64,000 nt of DNA from Calditrichia bacterium. GTDB taxonomy: Bacteria > Calditrichota > Calditrichia > Calditrichales > J004. Every line of letters begins with the position of its first letter. Position 1 is the first letter of the stretch. The notes under the pieces were generated by a model. That model made no database searches. It had not been told where the DNA came from and saw nothing but the letters and a program-made list of their open reading frames with translations. A program made the translations under genes and the position numbers. The DNA is taken from positions 62,001 to 126,000 of the forward strand of contig JACKAO010000007.1 in the NCBI GenBank assembly GCA_020635035.1. The letters run 5' to 3'. Of the stretch, positions 21,401 through 29,747 are shown one piece after another.

Positions 21401-21808
21401 AACAAATTGAGCAAAAAGATACAAAAAGGTACTGAGTATATTTTTATTGTGGAAGACGATAGCAGTATAAGACGGTTTATGAAAGAATCGCTAGAAAGAA
21501 TTGGTTATAAAATTAAGGTAGCAGAAAGCGGTGCTGAAACGCTCGAATTACTGGAAAAAGATAATACAAAGCCTGATTTATTGATAACCGATCTTATACT
21601 TCCGGGAATAAATGGTTATGATTTATCCAATATTATTCTAAATAAGTTCCCCGGATTGGATATAATTTATACATCAGGATATGTAGATGGGCAAATTGTA
21701 GATAAAAGCTTTTTTGAAAAGGATATTAACTTTCTGCAGAAGCCTTTTTCTCTTAATACGCTCTCTGAAAAGATCCGCGAAATACTGGACAAGAATAAAA
21801 ACAAATAA
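18446..21808 (+). CDS. 7TMR-DISM hybrid sensor histidine kinase (GAF-PAS-HisKA-HATPase-REC)
   Basis: A 1120-residue membrane kinase. There is an N-terminal signal peptide (residues ~13-32, ending VLAQ) and a periplasmic 7TMR-DISM extracellular domain to ~190 (PIWLKLRLNN, LYFEYPNIHYIDFY). Seven hydrophobic helices follow (~200-400), then a coiled coil, a GAF domain (~435-595), a PAS domain (~612-730) and HisKA with phospho-acceptor H752 in GGVAHDFNNIL. HATPase follows (GTGLGLSTVYGIVKQ), and a C-terminal REC domain has phospho-acceptor D1049 in LLITDLILPG. The extracellular domain type is often linked to carbohydrate sensing. No separate response regulator with a DNA-binding domain is adjacent, so its output is unknown. 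Confidence 0.93.
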   Translation: MSLKNINNYFGRNVIITLFILAIVFTTNVLAQSSPLSFVFETNFKSASVNSYLEYYFEETDSLGIEQISSEAFQNSFTLCKSFPNFGYRNKPIWLKLRLNNNDNNQQHPMRILYFEYPNIHYIDFYHLDGEGNVLRKNKTGVYRPLSSRGYLDENFVFFVSVPKNEEHTLYFRISSEAPLILTASMYNMDYYLKKRFSNTLISGIFLGFFLLVIAYFTFIYFQVKDKSFIYLVLAGASLVIFYLSLTGFGYLHIWTDMFLVNKYSLLFAICMTLNFYILFSTEFLAIHTYYPELIPFRKALLGLFTLLAVSSPFISFITFDKILDVLLFTVFCLIIFLSYATYKKGFKPAKMFFAGQLVLSVFVIYNIFVELGWVPGNIISEFALNFGILFALAIWSQSLAEKIGILRIEKDKALQNILENEKKLQKSVKRLEVIRAFHETFSDVLNLEVVYERLYQYGPDLLQNFGVDRISLLLWDEENKTLVSDQYIGVEHKNEQLVSGRQNADESISGKCFSTKKPVIIEDCSDQDIIPLQYVDSLSLKSTIAIPVFLNNLIIGVLRFDSTRQSGVFSEQDADFYLTLANHLGIIIGNAQLFKERQIAEKEIRESEERFRRFFEDMGDAVFVTRIEGENIGQILEVNPAAEKQTGYGRSELIGMNIAKDLSVKDTWNIDPDEFPARLSRGEHVSFTEKKRKKDETEYWTDVVLTCIDYKGEKAGLSINHDISERRNLEEQLQHSQKMEAIGQLAGGVAHDFNNILTIISGFSSLLLQEKDLSPAFVERIEHINKASLQAEALTRQLLTFSRKDMIQKRLIDVNQLINDSIKILKRLIGTGIEVNVSLLQEKSFVKADPHQMEQILMNLILNARDAINAKREQFNREIKIQTNLAHFDKKYMDDSVEINKGRYLLLTITDNGIGMDPEIVKKIFEPFYTTKGIGKGTGLGLSTVYGIVKQNNAHINVYSEKGKGTTFKIYWPVSETEGMKKQMNKLSKKIQKGTEYIFIVEDDSSIRRFMKESLERIGYKIKVAESGAETLELLEKDNTKPDLLITDLILPGINGYDLSNIILNKFPGLDIIYTSGYVDGQIVDKSFFEKDINFLQKPFSLNTLSEKIREILDKNKNK

Positions 21809-21882
21809 AGATTACTCCAAAAAAGGCATTCATACCTTATTTAAGGTGTTTCCTGAAACATCTTTCTCGAATATCTCCGTTC

Positions 21883-21939
21883 TTATTCAATTAATGCTTT
21901 TGGCATATTTTTTGAAATATTAAAATTCCAATTGAATAA
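21883..21939. repeat. 10-bp perfect inverted repeat before the serine hydrolase start
   Basis: TTATTCAATT (21883-21892) and AATTGAATAA (21930-21939) are exact inverse complements separated by 37 bases. The right arm runs directly into the ribosome site AAGGG ahead of the ATG at 21954, so folding could affect translation. Two small tandem hairpins precede it: ACCTTATTTAAGGT (21834-21847) and TGTTTCCTGAAACA (21847-21860). Function is not known. Confidence 0.4.
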
Positions 21940-21953
21940 TAAGGGTCCAAAAA

Positions 21954-23555
21954 ATGACTTACCTGAACATATTTTTTTTAATGTTTATTATCTTTATGAA
22001 AATGCTGACACCAGCTAATGACTCCAAAACGCCGGTTGGTCAAAACAATGAAAAAAGATGGCAACTCATTTCAGAATACATGAATAGTTTTAACCTTTTA
22101 CGGGGTTTTTCCGGTGCAATTCTTATTGCAAAAAACGGAGAAGCTGTTTTTGAAAAGGCGGTAGGTTGGCAAAATGTTGAAAAAGATATTGCAAATAAAA
22201 AAAATACACGTTTTAATCTTGGATCAGGCAATAAAATGTTTACTGCCGTTGCAATTGCCCAGCTCAATGAAAAAGGAATGCTTAACTATAATGATCCGGT
22301 TATCAAATATCTGCCGGACTATCCAAATAAATATTTTGCTCAAAATGCAACCATTCATAACCTGTTAACCCATACAGCCGGTCTGGGTGACTATCTAGAT
22401 AGTGAATACAAAAATCATTGGCGGGAAGTAAGTGAATTAAAGGATATTGTTCCTTTTTTTGCTATGGATTCTCTTTTGTTCGCCCCGGGAGAAAGATTTC
22501 AATACAGTAACTCAGGATATATAGTTTTGGGTTTGATAATAGAAGCTGTCTCAGGACAGAATTATTTTGAGTATATTCGTGAGAATATTTATAAACCAGC
22601 CGGAATGCTTAATACGGATTCATATAATACTGATGGATCTGTAAAAAATCTCGCTGTGGCTTATACAGGAAAAGACTCACTTTGGTCTGTTTCTACAAGA
22701 GGAATTAAAGGCACATCTGCCGGTGGAGGATACTCCACGACTGAAGATATGCTCCGTTTTCATAAAGCACTTCAGGCAAATGTACTTTTAAAACCTGATA
22801 ATGTCAGATTGGTTCTGGATGGAAAGGTTTCCTTTGGAACCGGCGGAACGGGCTACTATGGCTATGGTTTTATCTCTGATCAGATTAATAACAAAATATG
22901 GGTTGGCCATGGAGGAAGGGCGCCCGGTATTTATTTTGAATATCGATTTTTCCTCGAGACGGGCTATACAATTATTATGTTTTCTAACTCAGAAAGCGGT
23001 ATGCCGGATATACTTTTCAACAAGATAAATGAATTATTAACCATCGAAAAAAGTCAATGGCCAATTTCTGTTGAACAAACAGAAACACTGCCGGAAAAAT
23101 TTCCTGTAAAAGTTGTAGCTTTAGCTAAGGATGATGAATTAAAAGTTCTCTCGTCTGCTGTGAATGATCAGGATAAGTACTGGAAAATTATTAAAAAAAT
23201 GACCGGTTCTTTCAATAAAAAAGATGCAGCTCAGTTTGAAAATTTGTTTATTAAAAAGGATCTGGTAAACGTTTTATCAAATGAATCAGTGTATAATTTT
23301 ATGGTAAAACAGGTTTATCCGGTTCGCGGAAAAATAACCGGCTTTCACGATTTAAGTGATCCTGTAAAAATTGCAGATTCAGATTTCCCTGTTAGAATTG
23401 CAACATTTCACCTGGAAGACGGGATGCCGGGGTACCTGGGATTTTCGCTGAACGAAGCTGATCTGATTGATCACTTTTCACTGTTTGTGCATCCGCAGTT
23501 ATGTCCAAACGGAAAAAATAAAAATTGTCCTAAAATAAGCAGAATGTCAGAGTAA
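21954..23555 (+). CDS. Serine hydrolase, beta-lactamase/penicillin-binding-protein-like (class C fold)
   Basis: A 533-residue secreted or membrane-anchored protein with a hydrophobic N-terminus (residues 3-18). The beta-lactamase-family catalytic set is complete: S91-G-N-K94 (SxxK), Y184-S-N (YxN), and H319-G-G in VGHGGRAPG. Further landmarks are LLTHTAGLGDY and TSAGGGYSTTEDM. Family members include D-aminopeptidases, esterases and peptidoglycan-acting enzymes rather than only true beta-lactamases. The region after ~residue 370 is a separate domain resembling the poorly characterised C-terminal part seen in many such hydrolases. A strong terminator follows, and the next gene is convergent. 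Substrate cannot be assigned. Confidence 0.85.
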   Translation: MTYLNIFFLMFIIFMKMLTPANDSKTPVGQNNEKRWQLISEYMNSFNLLRGFSGAILIAKNGEAVFEKAVGWQNVEKDIANKKNTRFNLGSGNKMFTAVAIAQLNEKGMLNYNDPVIKYLPDYPNKYFAQNATIHNLLTHTAGLGDYLDSEYKNHWREVSELKDIVPFFAMDSLLFAPGERFQYSNSGYIVLGLIIEAVSGQNYFEYIRENIYKPAGMLNTDSYNTDGSVKNLAVAYTGKDSLWSVSTRGIKGTSAGGGYSTTEDMLRFHKALQANVLLKPDNVRLVLDGKVSFGTGGTGYYGYGFISDQINNKIWVGHGGRAPGIYFEYRFFLETGYTIIMFSNSESGMPDILFNKINELLTIEKSQWPISVEQTETLPEKFPVKVVALAKDDELKVLSSAVNDQDKYWKIIKKMTGSFNKKDAAQFENLFIKKDLVNVLSNESVYNFMVKQVYPVRGKITGFHDLSDPVKIADSDFPVRIATFHLEDGMPGYLGFSLNEADLIDHFSLFVHPQLCPNGKNKNCPKISRMSE

Positions 23556-23575
23556 GTTGTATATACTTAAAAAAA

Positions 23576-23605
23576 ACCCGGTCTGTTGAAGTACCGGGTT
23601 TTTTT
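23576..23605. terminator. Bidirectional Rho-independent terminator
   Basis: The stem ACCCGGT (23576-23582) pairs with ACCGGGT (23593-23599), flanked by an A run on the left and a T run on the right (23599-23605). It lies in the 57-base gap between the convergent serine hydrolase and phosphofructokinase genes and can end transcription from either side. Confidence 0.9.
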
Positions 23606-23612
23606 ATCCGAA

Positions 23613-24815
23613 CTATTCACTTGTCATAATAAACAATGGTTTTAACTGAAAACTGCGATATTGGGGTCGTAAACGTTCTGTGTTATAATGTTTATTTATA
23701 TTTACCAGCTTTTTGGTGCTGGTGACGACATCAATCGGCATGTTATCATAACGTCCGTCTTTCAGAACGACCAGACGTCCGTGAATATTTTTTAAAATAA
23801 GGTCCAATGCTAAATTTCCATAGGCCATTGGCACGATCGAATCAGTTGCATCCGGATCACCGCAACGAACAAGGTATCCAAGTTTCTGATTTATAACATT
23901 TATGCGTTTGCCATTATTGTACTGGGGTGATAAATCCTTCAATTGTGCAGATACAAGGTCACCTATACCACCAAGTTTAGCGTGCCCGTACGCATCCTTT
24001 TCCATATGCTCAAAAACCATTTCACCACCTTTAAACATTGCACCTTCCGATACAAGCAATATTGAGTAGTTACTCGGATTATGTGCACGGTCATGAATCA
24101 TAAGTTCAAGCAGGTTTTCGATATTAAATTCATATTCCGGAATTACGCAGCGGTTGGCGGCACCGGCCATCGTCGGTAGCATTGCCGTAAAGCCGGCATA
24201 ACGGCCAAATACTTCAATTACAAGGAAACGCTCGTGGGATCCGGCGGAAGTCCGCAGGCTGTTTGTAAGCATAATGGTACGGGTAACACAGGTGCTGAAG
24301 CCGATACAATAATCTGTTCCGGGCACATCATTATCCATTGTTTTCGGAATAGCAACAACTTTAACACCATTCTGGTAAAGGGTTACACCAAAACTTAAAG
24401 TATCATCACCACCAATTGGAATAAGATAATCCACACCTAAAAATTCCAGATTCTTTATTACTTCCGGGGTCAGATCATTCATGTCATCATTATAAGAGTC
24501 TTTGAGATGAGCTGGTACATTTATTTTTGGTACATGGCTTGGACGTGTGCGTGATGTATGCAGAAAGGTACCCCCCGTACGTCCGGCTTTATTTACAATT
24601 TCTTCCGTAAGCACCTGGAAATTATTGGAGTTATCTGCTTTCTTATCGCGGATGAAATCAACAAGCCCAGCCCATCCGCGTCGTATTCCGATTACTTTAT
24701 AGCCTTCTCTGATTGCCCTGATTGTTATTGCACGGATTGCGGGATTAAGACCAGGTACATCACCACCGCCAGTCAGGATTGCAATCACACCTTTGATTTT
24801 GTTTACGTTTGCCAT
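23613..24815 (-). CDS. 6-phosphofructokinase, predicted pyrophosphate-dependent
   Basis: A 400-residue PfkA-family enzyme phosphorylating fructose 6-phosphate. The two phosphoryl-donor positions both match the PPi type. GGDDT has Asp138 where ATP enzymes have Gly (Gly104 in E. coli GGDGS), and PKTMDND has Lys158 where ATP enzymes have Gly (Gly124 in PGTIDND). The catalytic aspartate is D161. The reaction would then be reversible and serve glycolysis and gluconeogenesis. The start at 24815 has an AAAGGAT ribosome site. The donor assignment follows from established residue rules for this family and has not been measured here. Confidence 0.9.
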   Translation of the reverse strand: MANVNKIKGVIAILTGGGDVPGLNPAIRAITIRAIREGYKVIGIRRGWAGLVDFIRDKKADNSNNFQVLTEEIVNKAGRTGGTFLHTSRTRPSHVPKINVPAHLKDSYNDDMNDLTPEVIKNLEFLGVDYLIPIGGDDTLSFGVTLYQNGVKVVAIPKTMDNDVPGTDYCIGFSTCVTRTIMLTNSLRTSAGSHERFLVIEVFGRYAGFTAMLPTMAGAANRCVIPEYEFNIENLLELMIHDRAHNPSNYSILLVSEGAMFKGGEMVFEHMEKDAYGHAKLGGIGDLVSAQLKDLSPQYNNGKRINVINQKLGYLVRCGDPDATDSIVPMAYGNLALDLILKNIHGRLVVLKDGRYDNMPIDVVTSTKKLVNINKHYNTERLRPQYRSFQLKPLFIMTSE

Positions 24816-25013
24816 CGTTGATCCTTTTGTTTTGGAGTTTGTCGTAAACTAAGGATAAAAACACTCTTAGTTCAAAATTTTCAGTATTTATTTCAATTTT
24901 GAAAAATGTATGTGTTTGAATCGGTCTGAGACAGAATAAATTTTCGTGAGAATAGATTATACTCACTATGCGTTGAAGTCTCAATAAAAGACAATCAAAA
25001 TTCAGGATCTGCC

Positions 25014-26228
25014 TTGACTAAATCAAATCAATGGACATTTGGTCGTATAATTTTACTTAGTGCTGCTTTTTTTAATTTTGTGATTATAGCAATATGGCTG
25101 GTTGTTTACTATGACCAGTATGAAAAAATTGAAACGGTTGTTAAAGGACTTTGGGCAGCAATACTGGCTATTCTTGGATTTCTTGGCTACAAAACAGTAA
25201 ACAAAAAGGTGTCCCTTGCAGAGATGATCGGAACACCACCTTTAAATATTCTGATTATTTTGACGTTGCTGCTCAATCTGGCTGCATCAGCTGTGATTAT
25301 TTTGTGGGACTTTAAAATCTATACGCTCTCTATCAGCGCACCAGATCTGCCGGATGGAACGGATGTTACCATCATCTGCAAAAATATTGATACCTTACAG
25401 GTTACCCAAAAAGCCGGTGATGTGTGGCAATTCAGATTAAAAAAGGGTGATTATGCTCTGCAGGTGCTTGCAAAAGGATACAAGTCGCAAAAACTTACGG
25501 CTCATATAAGCTGGCCATTGGAAAATAAAATTATTCTTAAAGAATTTTCCGCTCAAAGCGGTTTTTTTGATATCCGTTATCAGCCGGCTTCTATACCGCT
25601 AAGCCTTGAATTTAAAAATGACAGCGGAGTCGTTCTTCAGCAACAGATACAGAACGGAAGCAATGTGCTGCAGCTTGAGCAGGGTTCTTATTCTCTCGTA
25701 TTAACGGCAAATGGATATCAAAGTGTACAGGTTCCGGTTAAGATTATTTCAATGGACACAGCACATTATATGGTGAACTTAAAGAAGATCGATACATCCG
25801 GCTTACTTGAAATAAAAAGCAGACCTGCAGATATGAAAATATACATAGATAGCAGGTATTCAGGTTTTGACACACCCCATTCTTTCAGACTTACACCTGC
25901 TGTATACAGAATTGAATTGAAGAAAAAAAGATCAGACAATTTTGGCTTTTATATGCTTAAAAATGTCCAGGTAAGGGCAACCAAAAAAGTTAAAATTGAT
26001 ACCACTCTGAATGCAATGGAGCTTTGTAAATTGACTCTTTTCCCGCAGGACAATAATGCTCTTTATTACATTGACGATTCGGAAAATGCTATTGGTCACG
26101 TCAGCGGACCTAAAACAGTTTTTGTTTTTCCGGGAGAGCATCGTTTCCTTAAAAAGATTGATGGGCAAATATATTATTCTGAAATCATAAATGTGACTAC
26201 AGGCAGTAATAATGTTATCGAATTTTAG
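25014..26228 (+). CDS. Membrane-anchored PEGA-domain protein
   Basis: A 404-residue protein of unknown function with three hydrophobic helices at about residues 10-32, 44-60 and 76-98. Several repeated beta-sandwich modules follow, with the PEGA-like pattern: KKGDYALQVLAKGYKSQ, EQGSYSLVLTANGYQSV, then SGLLEIKSRPADMKIYIDS with TPAVYRIELKK. PEGA domains occur in surface and envelope proteins. The start is a TTG preceded by AGGAT at 5 bases. Its end overlaps the next gene by 17 bases, so the two are coupled and probably act together at the envelope. Confidence 0.75.
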   Translation: MTKSNQWTFGRIILLSAAFFNFVIIAIWLVVYYDQYEKIETVVKGLWAAILAILGFLGYKTVNKKVSLAEMIGTPPLNILIILTLLLNLAASAVIILWDFKIYTLSISAPDLPDGTDVTIICKNIDTLQVTQKAGDVWQFRLKKGDYALQVLAKGYKSQKLTAHISWPLENKIILKEFSAQSGFFDIRYQPASIPLSLEFKNDSGVVLQQQIQNGSNVLQLEQGSYSLVLTANGYQSVQVPVKIISMDTAHYMVNLKKIDTSGLLEIKSRPADMKIYIDSRYSGFDTPHSFRLTPAVYRIELKKKRSDNFGFYMLKNVQVRATKKVKIDTTLNAMELCKLTLFPQDNNALYYIDDSENAIGHVSGPKTVFVFPGEHRFLKKIDGQIYYSEIINVTTGSNNVIEF

Positions 26229-28209
26229 AGTTAGCAGTAACGGAAGATCAAGTTTTATTAAGAATATAAAGCTTGTGTTTATTATAGTCATTTTAGTATG
26301 CACTGTTAAAGGTCATTCAGACGAACTTAAACAAATACGTATGTTACCTTTCCGATATATCTCCGGCGCTCCAAAATTTAAAGTTCTGGAGAAAGACCTT
26401 CCGGTCTTTTTGCTTGATGAAATGAATCGCACAAAAACTGTAGAATTTTCTGCGAGCATGATTTCCCCGGAGAGTTTTTATCAACTAGCCGGAGACATTT
26501 CTTCTGCCACAGGTTTTAGAAGCACCTGGCCTTTGAATATCCTGAAAAAAGTAGTACAGCATGATAGTTGTAAATATGATTTTATATTGCAGGGATTTAT
26601 CTGGGAGAATGAATCCATCGTTTCTGCAGAAATCTCGGCAGTAAAGATTGAATGTTCAACGGATGAAGAAAATAGAAACGATATTGCAATAAAAGATGAA
26701 TTTAAATTTATGGTAAGTGCTCCCGCTGCTTTTTCACAATCCGGCAAACCTGTTTCTGTTGTGGAGAACCTTACTGAAAAAATTATGGAAAATTTAGTTA
26801 TACGCTTTGGAAAAAGTATTCGTATTGCAATTCTTGACTTTAAGATGCAGGGGGGGGATACAAGCCATTACAGTTTTCTTGAGCGATCGCTGCCGACGAT
26901 GCTTACTACCGGTTTAAGCATATCTTCACGGATTAAGCTTATAGAAGTTAACTATAAAGATACTTTGATCAGAAATATTCTTGACACCAGGCAGGCATCG
27001 GGAATTATCAGTCAGCCGACTGCGCTAAGCCTTGGCTCAATGCTGAATGCCAACTACCTGATTATGGGTGAGTTTTGGGAAAAGTCAAACAGCATTCGCC
27101 TGGATATCCGTTGTGTAAATATTGAATCACGCGAGATAGTGGCTACCCGTGGTGTATTGATTGACGATCCAACAACTGCAGGCATTCCAAACCGTTTAAA
27201 CCAGTTGGCTGCAGAATTACGATCGGTAATTGAGCTGGATTTTGTACAGCGTGAAAAACAACCTGTAAGTCTGGCAGTTATTGGTTTTCCGCCCGCCCCT
27301 TATACATCAGAAAACATTGGCTTGCTGCTGAAGGTTGTAAATACATTAAACAAAAAATTACGTGGAGTTCCGAATATCATCGTTGTTGAAAATCCAGATT
27401 TAACAAAAAAATATATCGAACAGCGTACTGACCGCTGGAAAATGAGTTCAGAAATGAAGGCTGATCTGGTCTTGAGTCTTGGCCTGGATCGCTCAAGCCG
27501 GGATGATTTTATTTTAAGCGCTGATTTATTTGATACACGTAATCCCCGCCAAAAAATTCCAATAAGTGATACCAAAAAAGTAACAATCATTTCCATTGAT
27601 AATGTTTTGAATAAAATCTCACTTGAAACGGCAAAATACCTGGAAGTGGAATTGAATGAACAAAATATTGCAGACATACAAAACATAAAATTTACAGCAG
27701 CTTATAACCAGGCTAACATGGGTTTACGCGCCGGGATCAATTATGGCAATGGAGATTTATTCCTGGATACAAATGTACGCGGATTATTAGAATATAATTT
27801 TGCCTGGCTTCCTTTCAGTTCACCGAAGATACAGATCGATCCGGTTATCCTGAAATTTGAAATGTTTGGTGATACAGGAAAAAAATTCGTTTTAGGTTTC
27901 GATTATTTGATCGCAGGGAAATATAAATTCCGGCCATACAGCTCCCGTAATCCATATTGCGGATTGCTGATGGGGGTTCTTATGGTGTATCGCAAAACGC
28001 CTGACGATTATCAGTTTTCAGGTACTTTTGGTGGTGGTTTACTGGCGGGGATTGAACAATCTTTCAGTGATGTCGGCTTTCTTAATGCTGAAATAAAATG
28101 GCTCAAAGGATTCTCAAAAGTTCCAGCCCGCTCTTTGCTTAATGTCAAATTTCCGGGTGGGCAAATACAAACAATTGATTTAACGATCGGTTTTAGCTGG
28201 TATCTATAG
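26212..28209 (+). CDS. CsgG-like domain fused to a C-terminal outer-membrane barrel
   Basis: A 665-residue exported protein with a signal peptide at about residues 19-35. The region ~200-345 has the CsgG/TolB-N-like layout: RIAILDFKMQGGD, then SRIKLIEVNYKDTLIRNIL, then ALSLGSMLNANYLIMGEFWE. A second similar alpha/beta segment follows to ~480. From ~510 to the end the sequence is an amphipathic beta pattern (MGLRAGINYGNGDLFLDTNV ... IDLTIGFSWYL) ending in aromatic residues, as in small outer-membrane barrels. Known CsgG is a secretion channel for curli; here there are no curli genes. The start overlaps the PEGA gene by 17 bases. The function is not known. Confidence 0.65.
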   Translation: MLSNFRVSSNGRSSFIKNIKLVFIIVILVCTVKGHSDELKQIRMLPFRYISGAPKFKVLEKDLPVFLLDEMNRTKTVEFSASMISPESFYQLAGDISSATGFRSTWPLNILKKVVQHDSCKYDFILQGFIWENESIVSAEISAVKIECSTDEENRNDIAIKDEFKFMVSAPAAFSQSGKPVSVVENLTEKIMENLVIRFGKSIRIAILDFKMQGGDTSHYSFLERSLPTMLTTGLSISSRIKLIEVNYKDTLIRNILDTRQASGIISQPTALSLGSMLNANYLIMGEFWEKSNSIRLDIRCVNIESREIVATRGVLIDDPTTAGIPNRLNQLAAELRSVIELDFVQREKQPVSLAVIGFPPAPYTSENIGLLLKVVNTLNKKLRGVPNIIVVENPDLTKKYIEQRTDRWKMSSEMKADLVLSLGLDRSSRDDFILSADLFDTRNPRQKIPISDTKKVTIISIDNVLNKISLETAKYLEVELNEQNIADIQNIKFTAAYNQANMGLRAGINYGNGDLFLDTNVRGLLEYNFAWLPFSSPKIQIDPVILKFEMFGDTGKKFVLGFDYLIAGKYKFRPYSSRNPYCGLLMGVLMVYRKTPDDYQFSGTFGGGLLAGIEQSFSDVGFLNAEIKWLKGFSKVPARSLLNVKFPGGQIQTIDLTIGFSWYL

Positions 28210-28283
28210 CAGGGTTTTTTATTATCTTGCAATTTTGATATAAAGTGTAATATTTTAACAGATAATAATCTTCTTACAGAATT

Positions 28284-29288
28284 ATGAATAATCTAATCCT
28301 TCTGTTTCTCAGTATAATCCTGGCTTCTTTTTTCTTACCAGATAAAAAACAATTTGGAATAATTCATCGCGATGATCCGCAAATAAATAAGCTGATAGGT
28401 GAAGACGCTGTTTTGGAAGTTATTGCCGAAGGTTTTGATTGGAGCGAAGGCCCCGTCTGGATAAAAGATGGTGGCTATCTTCTGTTTAATGATATACCCC
28501 AAAACACAATGTATAAATGGAGCGAACAGAAAGGGCTGGAGATATATTTACGGCCTGCCGGGTATGCTTTAGGAGATTCCCCACCCGGCAGGGAGTTGGG
28601 CTGTAACGGACTTTTCGTACATCCAAAAACAAATCAAATTGTTGCCTGCGACCATGGTAATCGTGTCCTGGTTTTATTGAATACAATAAACTGGACCAAA
28701 TCCATCATCGCTGACCGTTTTGAAGGTAAAAAGCTGAATAGTCCCAATGACTGTATTGTGAATTCAAAAGGGCATTACTATTTTACTGATCCGCCTTATG
28801 GATTAACCGGTCCTGATTATCAGGGAAAAGAACTTGATTTCTCAGGTGTTTTCCATGTTACTCCAAATGGTAATATTAGTCTGGTTACCAAAGAGCTGAA
28901 TCGTCCAAATGGTATCGGATTATCTCCTGATGAGAAAACATTGTATGTGGCAAATTCCGAAGGTAAAAAGCTCTGGCTGGCTTTCGATGTTGATGATGAT
29001 GGCAACACAAGTAATCGACGGGTATTTTTTGATGCAACAGACTTTAATAAATATGGCCGGGGTGGCGGCTGCGATGGGTTGGCGGTTGATAAGGACGGCA
29101 ATCTTTGGGCAACAGGGCCCGGTGGTGTGATGGTATTTACTGCTCAGGGTCGCCATTTGGGAAGTATTGAGACGGGCACAGCCGTATCAAATTGTTGCTT
29201 TGGCGGTGAAAGCGGCAATGACTTGTTTATTACAGCTGACAATTATGTGTGCAGAATAAAAGTTAATACATGTGGAATAGGCTTTTAA
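28284..29288 (+). CDS. SMP-30/gluconolactonase-family beta-propeller hydrolase
   Basis: A 334-residue six-bladed beta-propeller with an N-terminal signal peptide (NLILLFLSIILASFF). The expected metal-binding positions of the family are visible: Glu in WSEGPVW, Asn in LNSPNDCIV, and Asp in GCDGLAVDKDG. The segments YFTDPPYGL and ELNRPNGIGLSPDEKTLYVA are characteristic. Members hydrolyse sugar lactones such as gluconolactone; a periplasmic location is implied by the signal. No clear ribosome site precedes the ATG. No sugar dehydrogenase is adjacent, so the actual lactone is unknown. Confidence 0.88.
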   Translation: MNNLILLFLSIILASFFLPDKKQFGIIHRDDPQINKLIGEDAVLEVIAEGFDWSEGPVWIKDGGYLLFNDIPQNTMYKWSEQKGLEIYLRPAGYALGDSPPGRELGCNGLFVHPKTNQIVACDHGNRVLVLLNTINWTKSIIADRFEGKKLNSPNDCIVNSKGHYYFTDPPYGLTGPDYQGKELDFSGVFHVTPNGNISLVTKELNRPNGIGLSPDEKTLYVANSEGKKLWLAFDVDDDGNTSNRRVFFDATDFNKYGRGGGCDGLAVDKDGNLWATGPGGVMVFTAQGRHLGSIETGTAVSNCCFGGESGNDLFITADNYVCRIKVNTCGIGF

Positions 29289-29335
29289 AAAATTCATATT
29301 TTACTTAGTAAGTTAAATTAACTGAAAGGAAAGTT

Positions 29336-29719
29336 ATGCCTTGGTCCGCAAATTTTGAAAAAGAAACAGATATTTTAATAACGATTCTTGATGGAATATG
29401 TACTTTGGAAGATGTTCAGAATGCAATCTTGTATTCTCTTGATTTTTCCAGAGAAAATGGTACCAAGTTATTTCTTGTAGATTGTATAAAATTTCAGCCG
29501 GTTGATACAACACCAATTGTTAATGCTTATAGTTTAGGCCAGTTCTATGAAGATAATAAAGTAAGTCATAAAATACGGGAAGCAATAGTGGTGCCGGATA
29601 ACGAATATATTAAGCAAAATTTGCAGTTTTTTGAAACGACTGCTGTCAACCGTGGTTATAATGTTAAAACATTTGAGTCAATGGTCAAAGCACGATCCTG
29701 GCTGTTGCAAAAATCCTAA
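29336..29719 (+). CDS. Small SpoIIAA-like/STAS-like protein of unknown function
   Basis: A 127-residue soluble protein. The alternation of strands and helices (ILITILDGICTLEDVQNAIL, then KLFLVDCIKF, then REAIVVPDN, then YNVKTFESMVKARSWLL) fits the SpoIIAA-like (STAS/SEC14-type) fold. It has no serine in a canonical anti-sigma antagonist motif, so it is probably not a RsbV-type switch. A clear AAAGGAAAG ribosome site precedes the ATG. It stands alone between the lactonase and the esterase. I assign only the fold, with low certainty. Confidence 0.6.
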   Translation: MPWSANFEKETDILITILDGICTLEDVQNAILYSLDFSRENGTKLFLVDCIKFQPVDTTPIVNAYSLGQFYEDNKVSHKIREAIVVPDNEYIKQNLQFFETTAVNRGYNVKTFESMVKARSWLLQKS

Positions 29720-29747
29720 TCCATAAACAAATACTAAAGACCAATAT

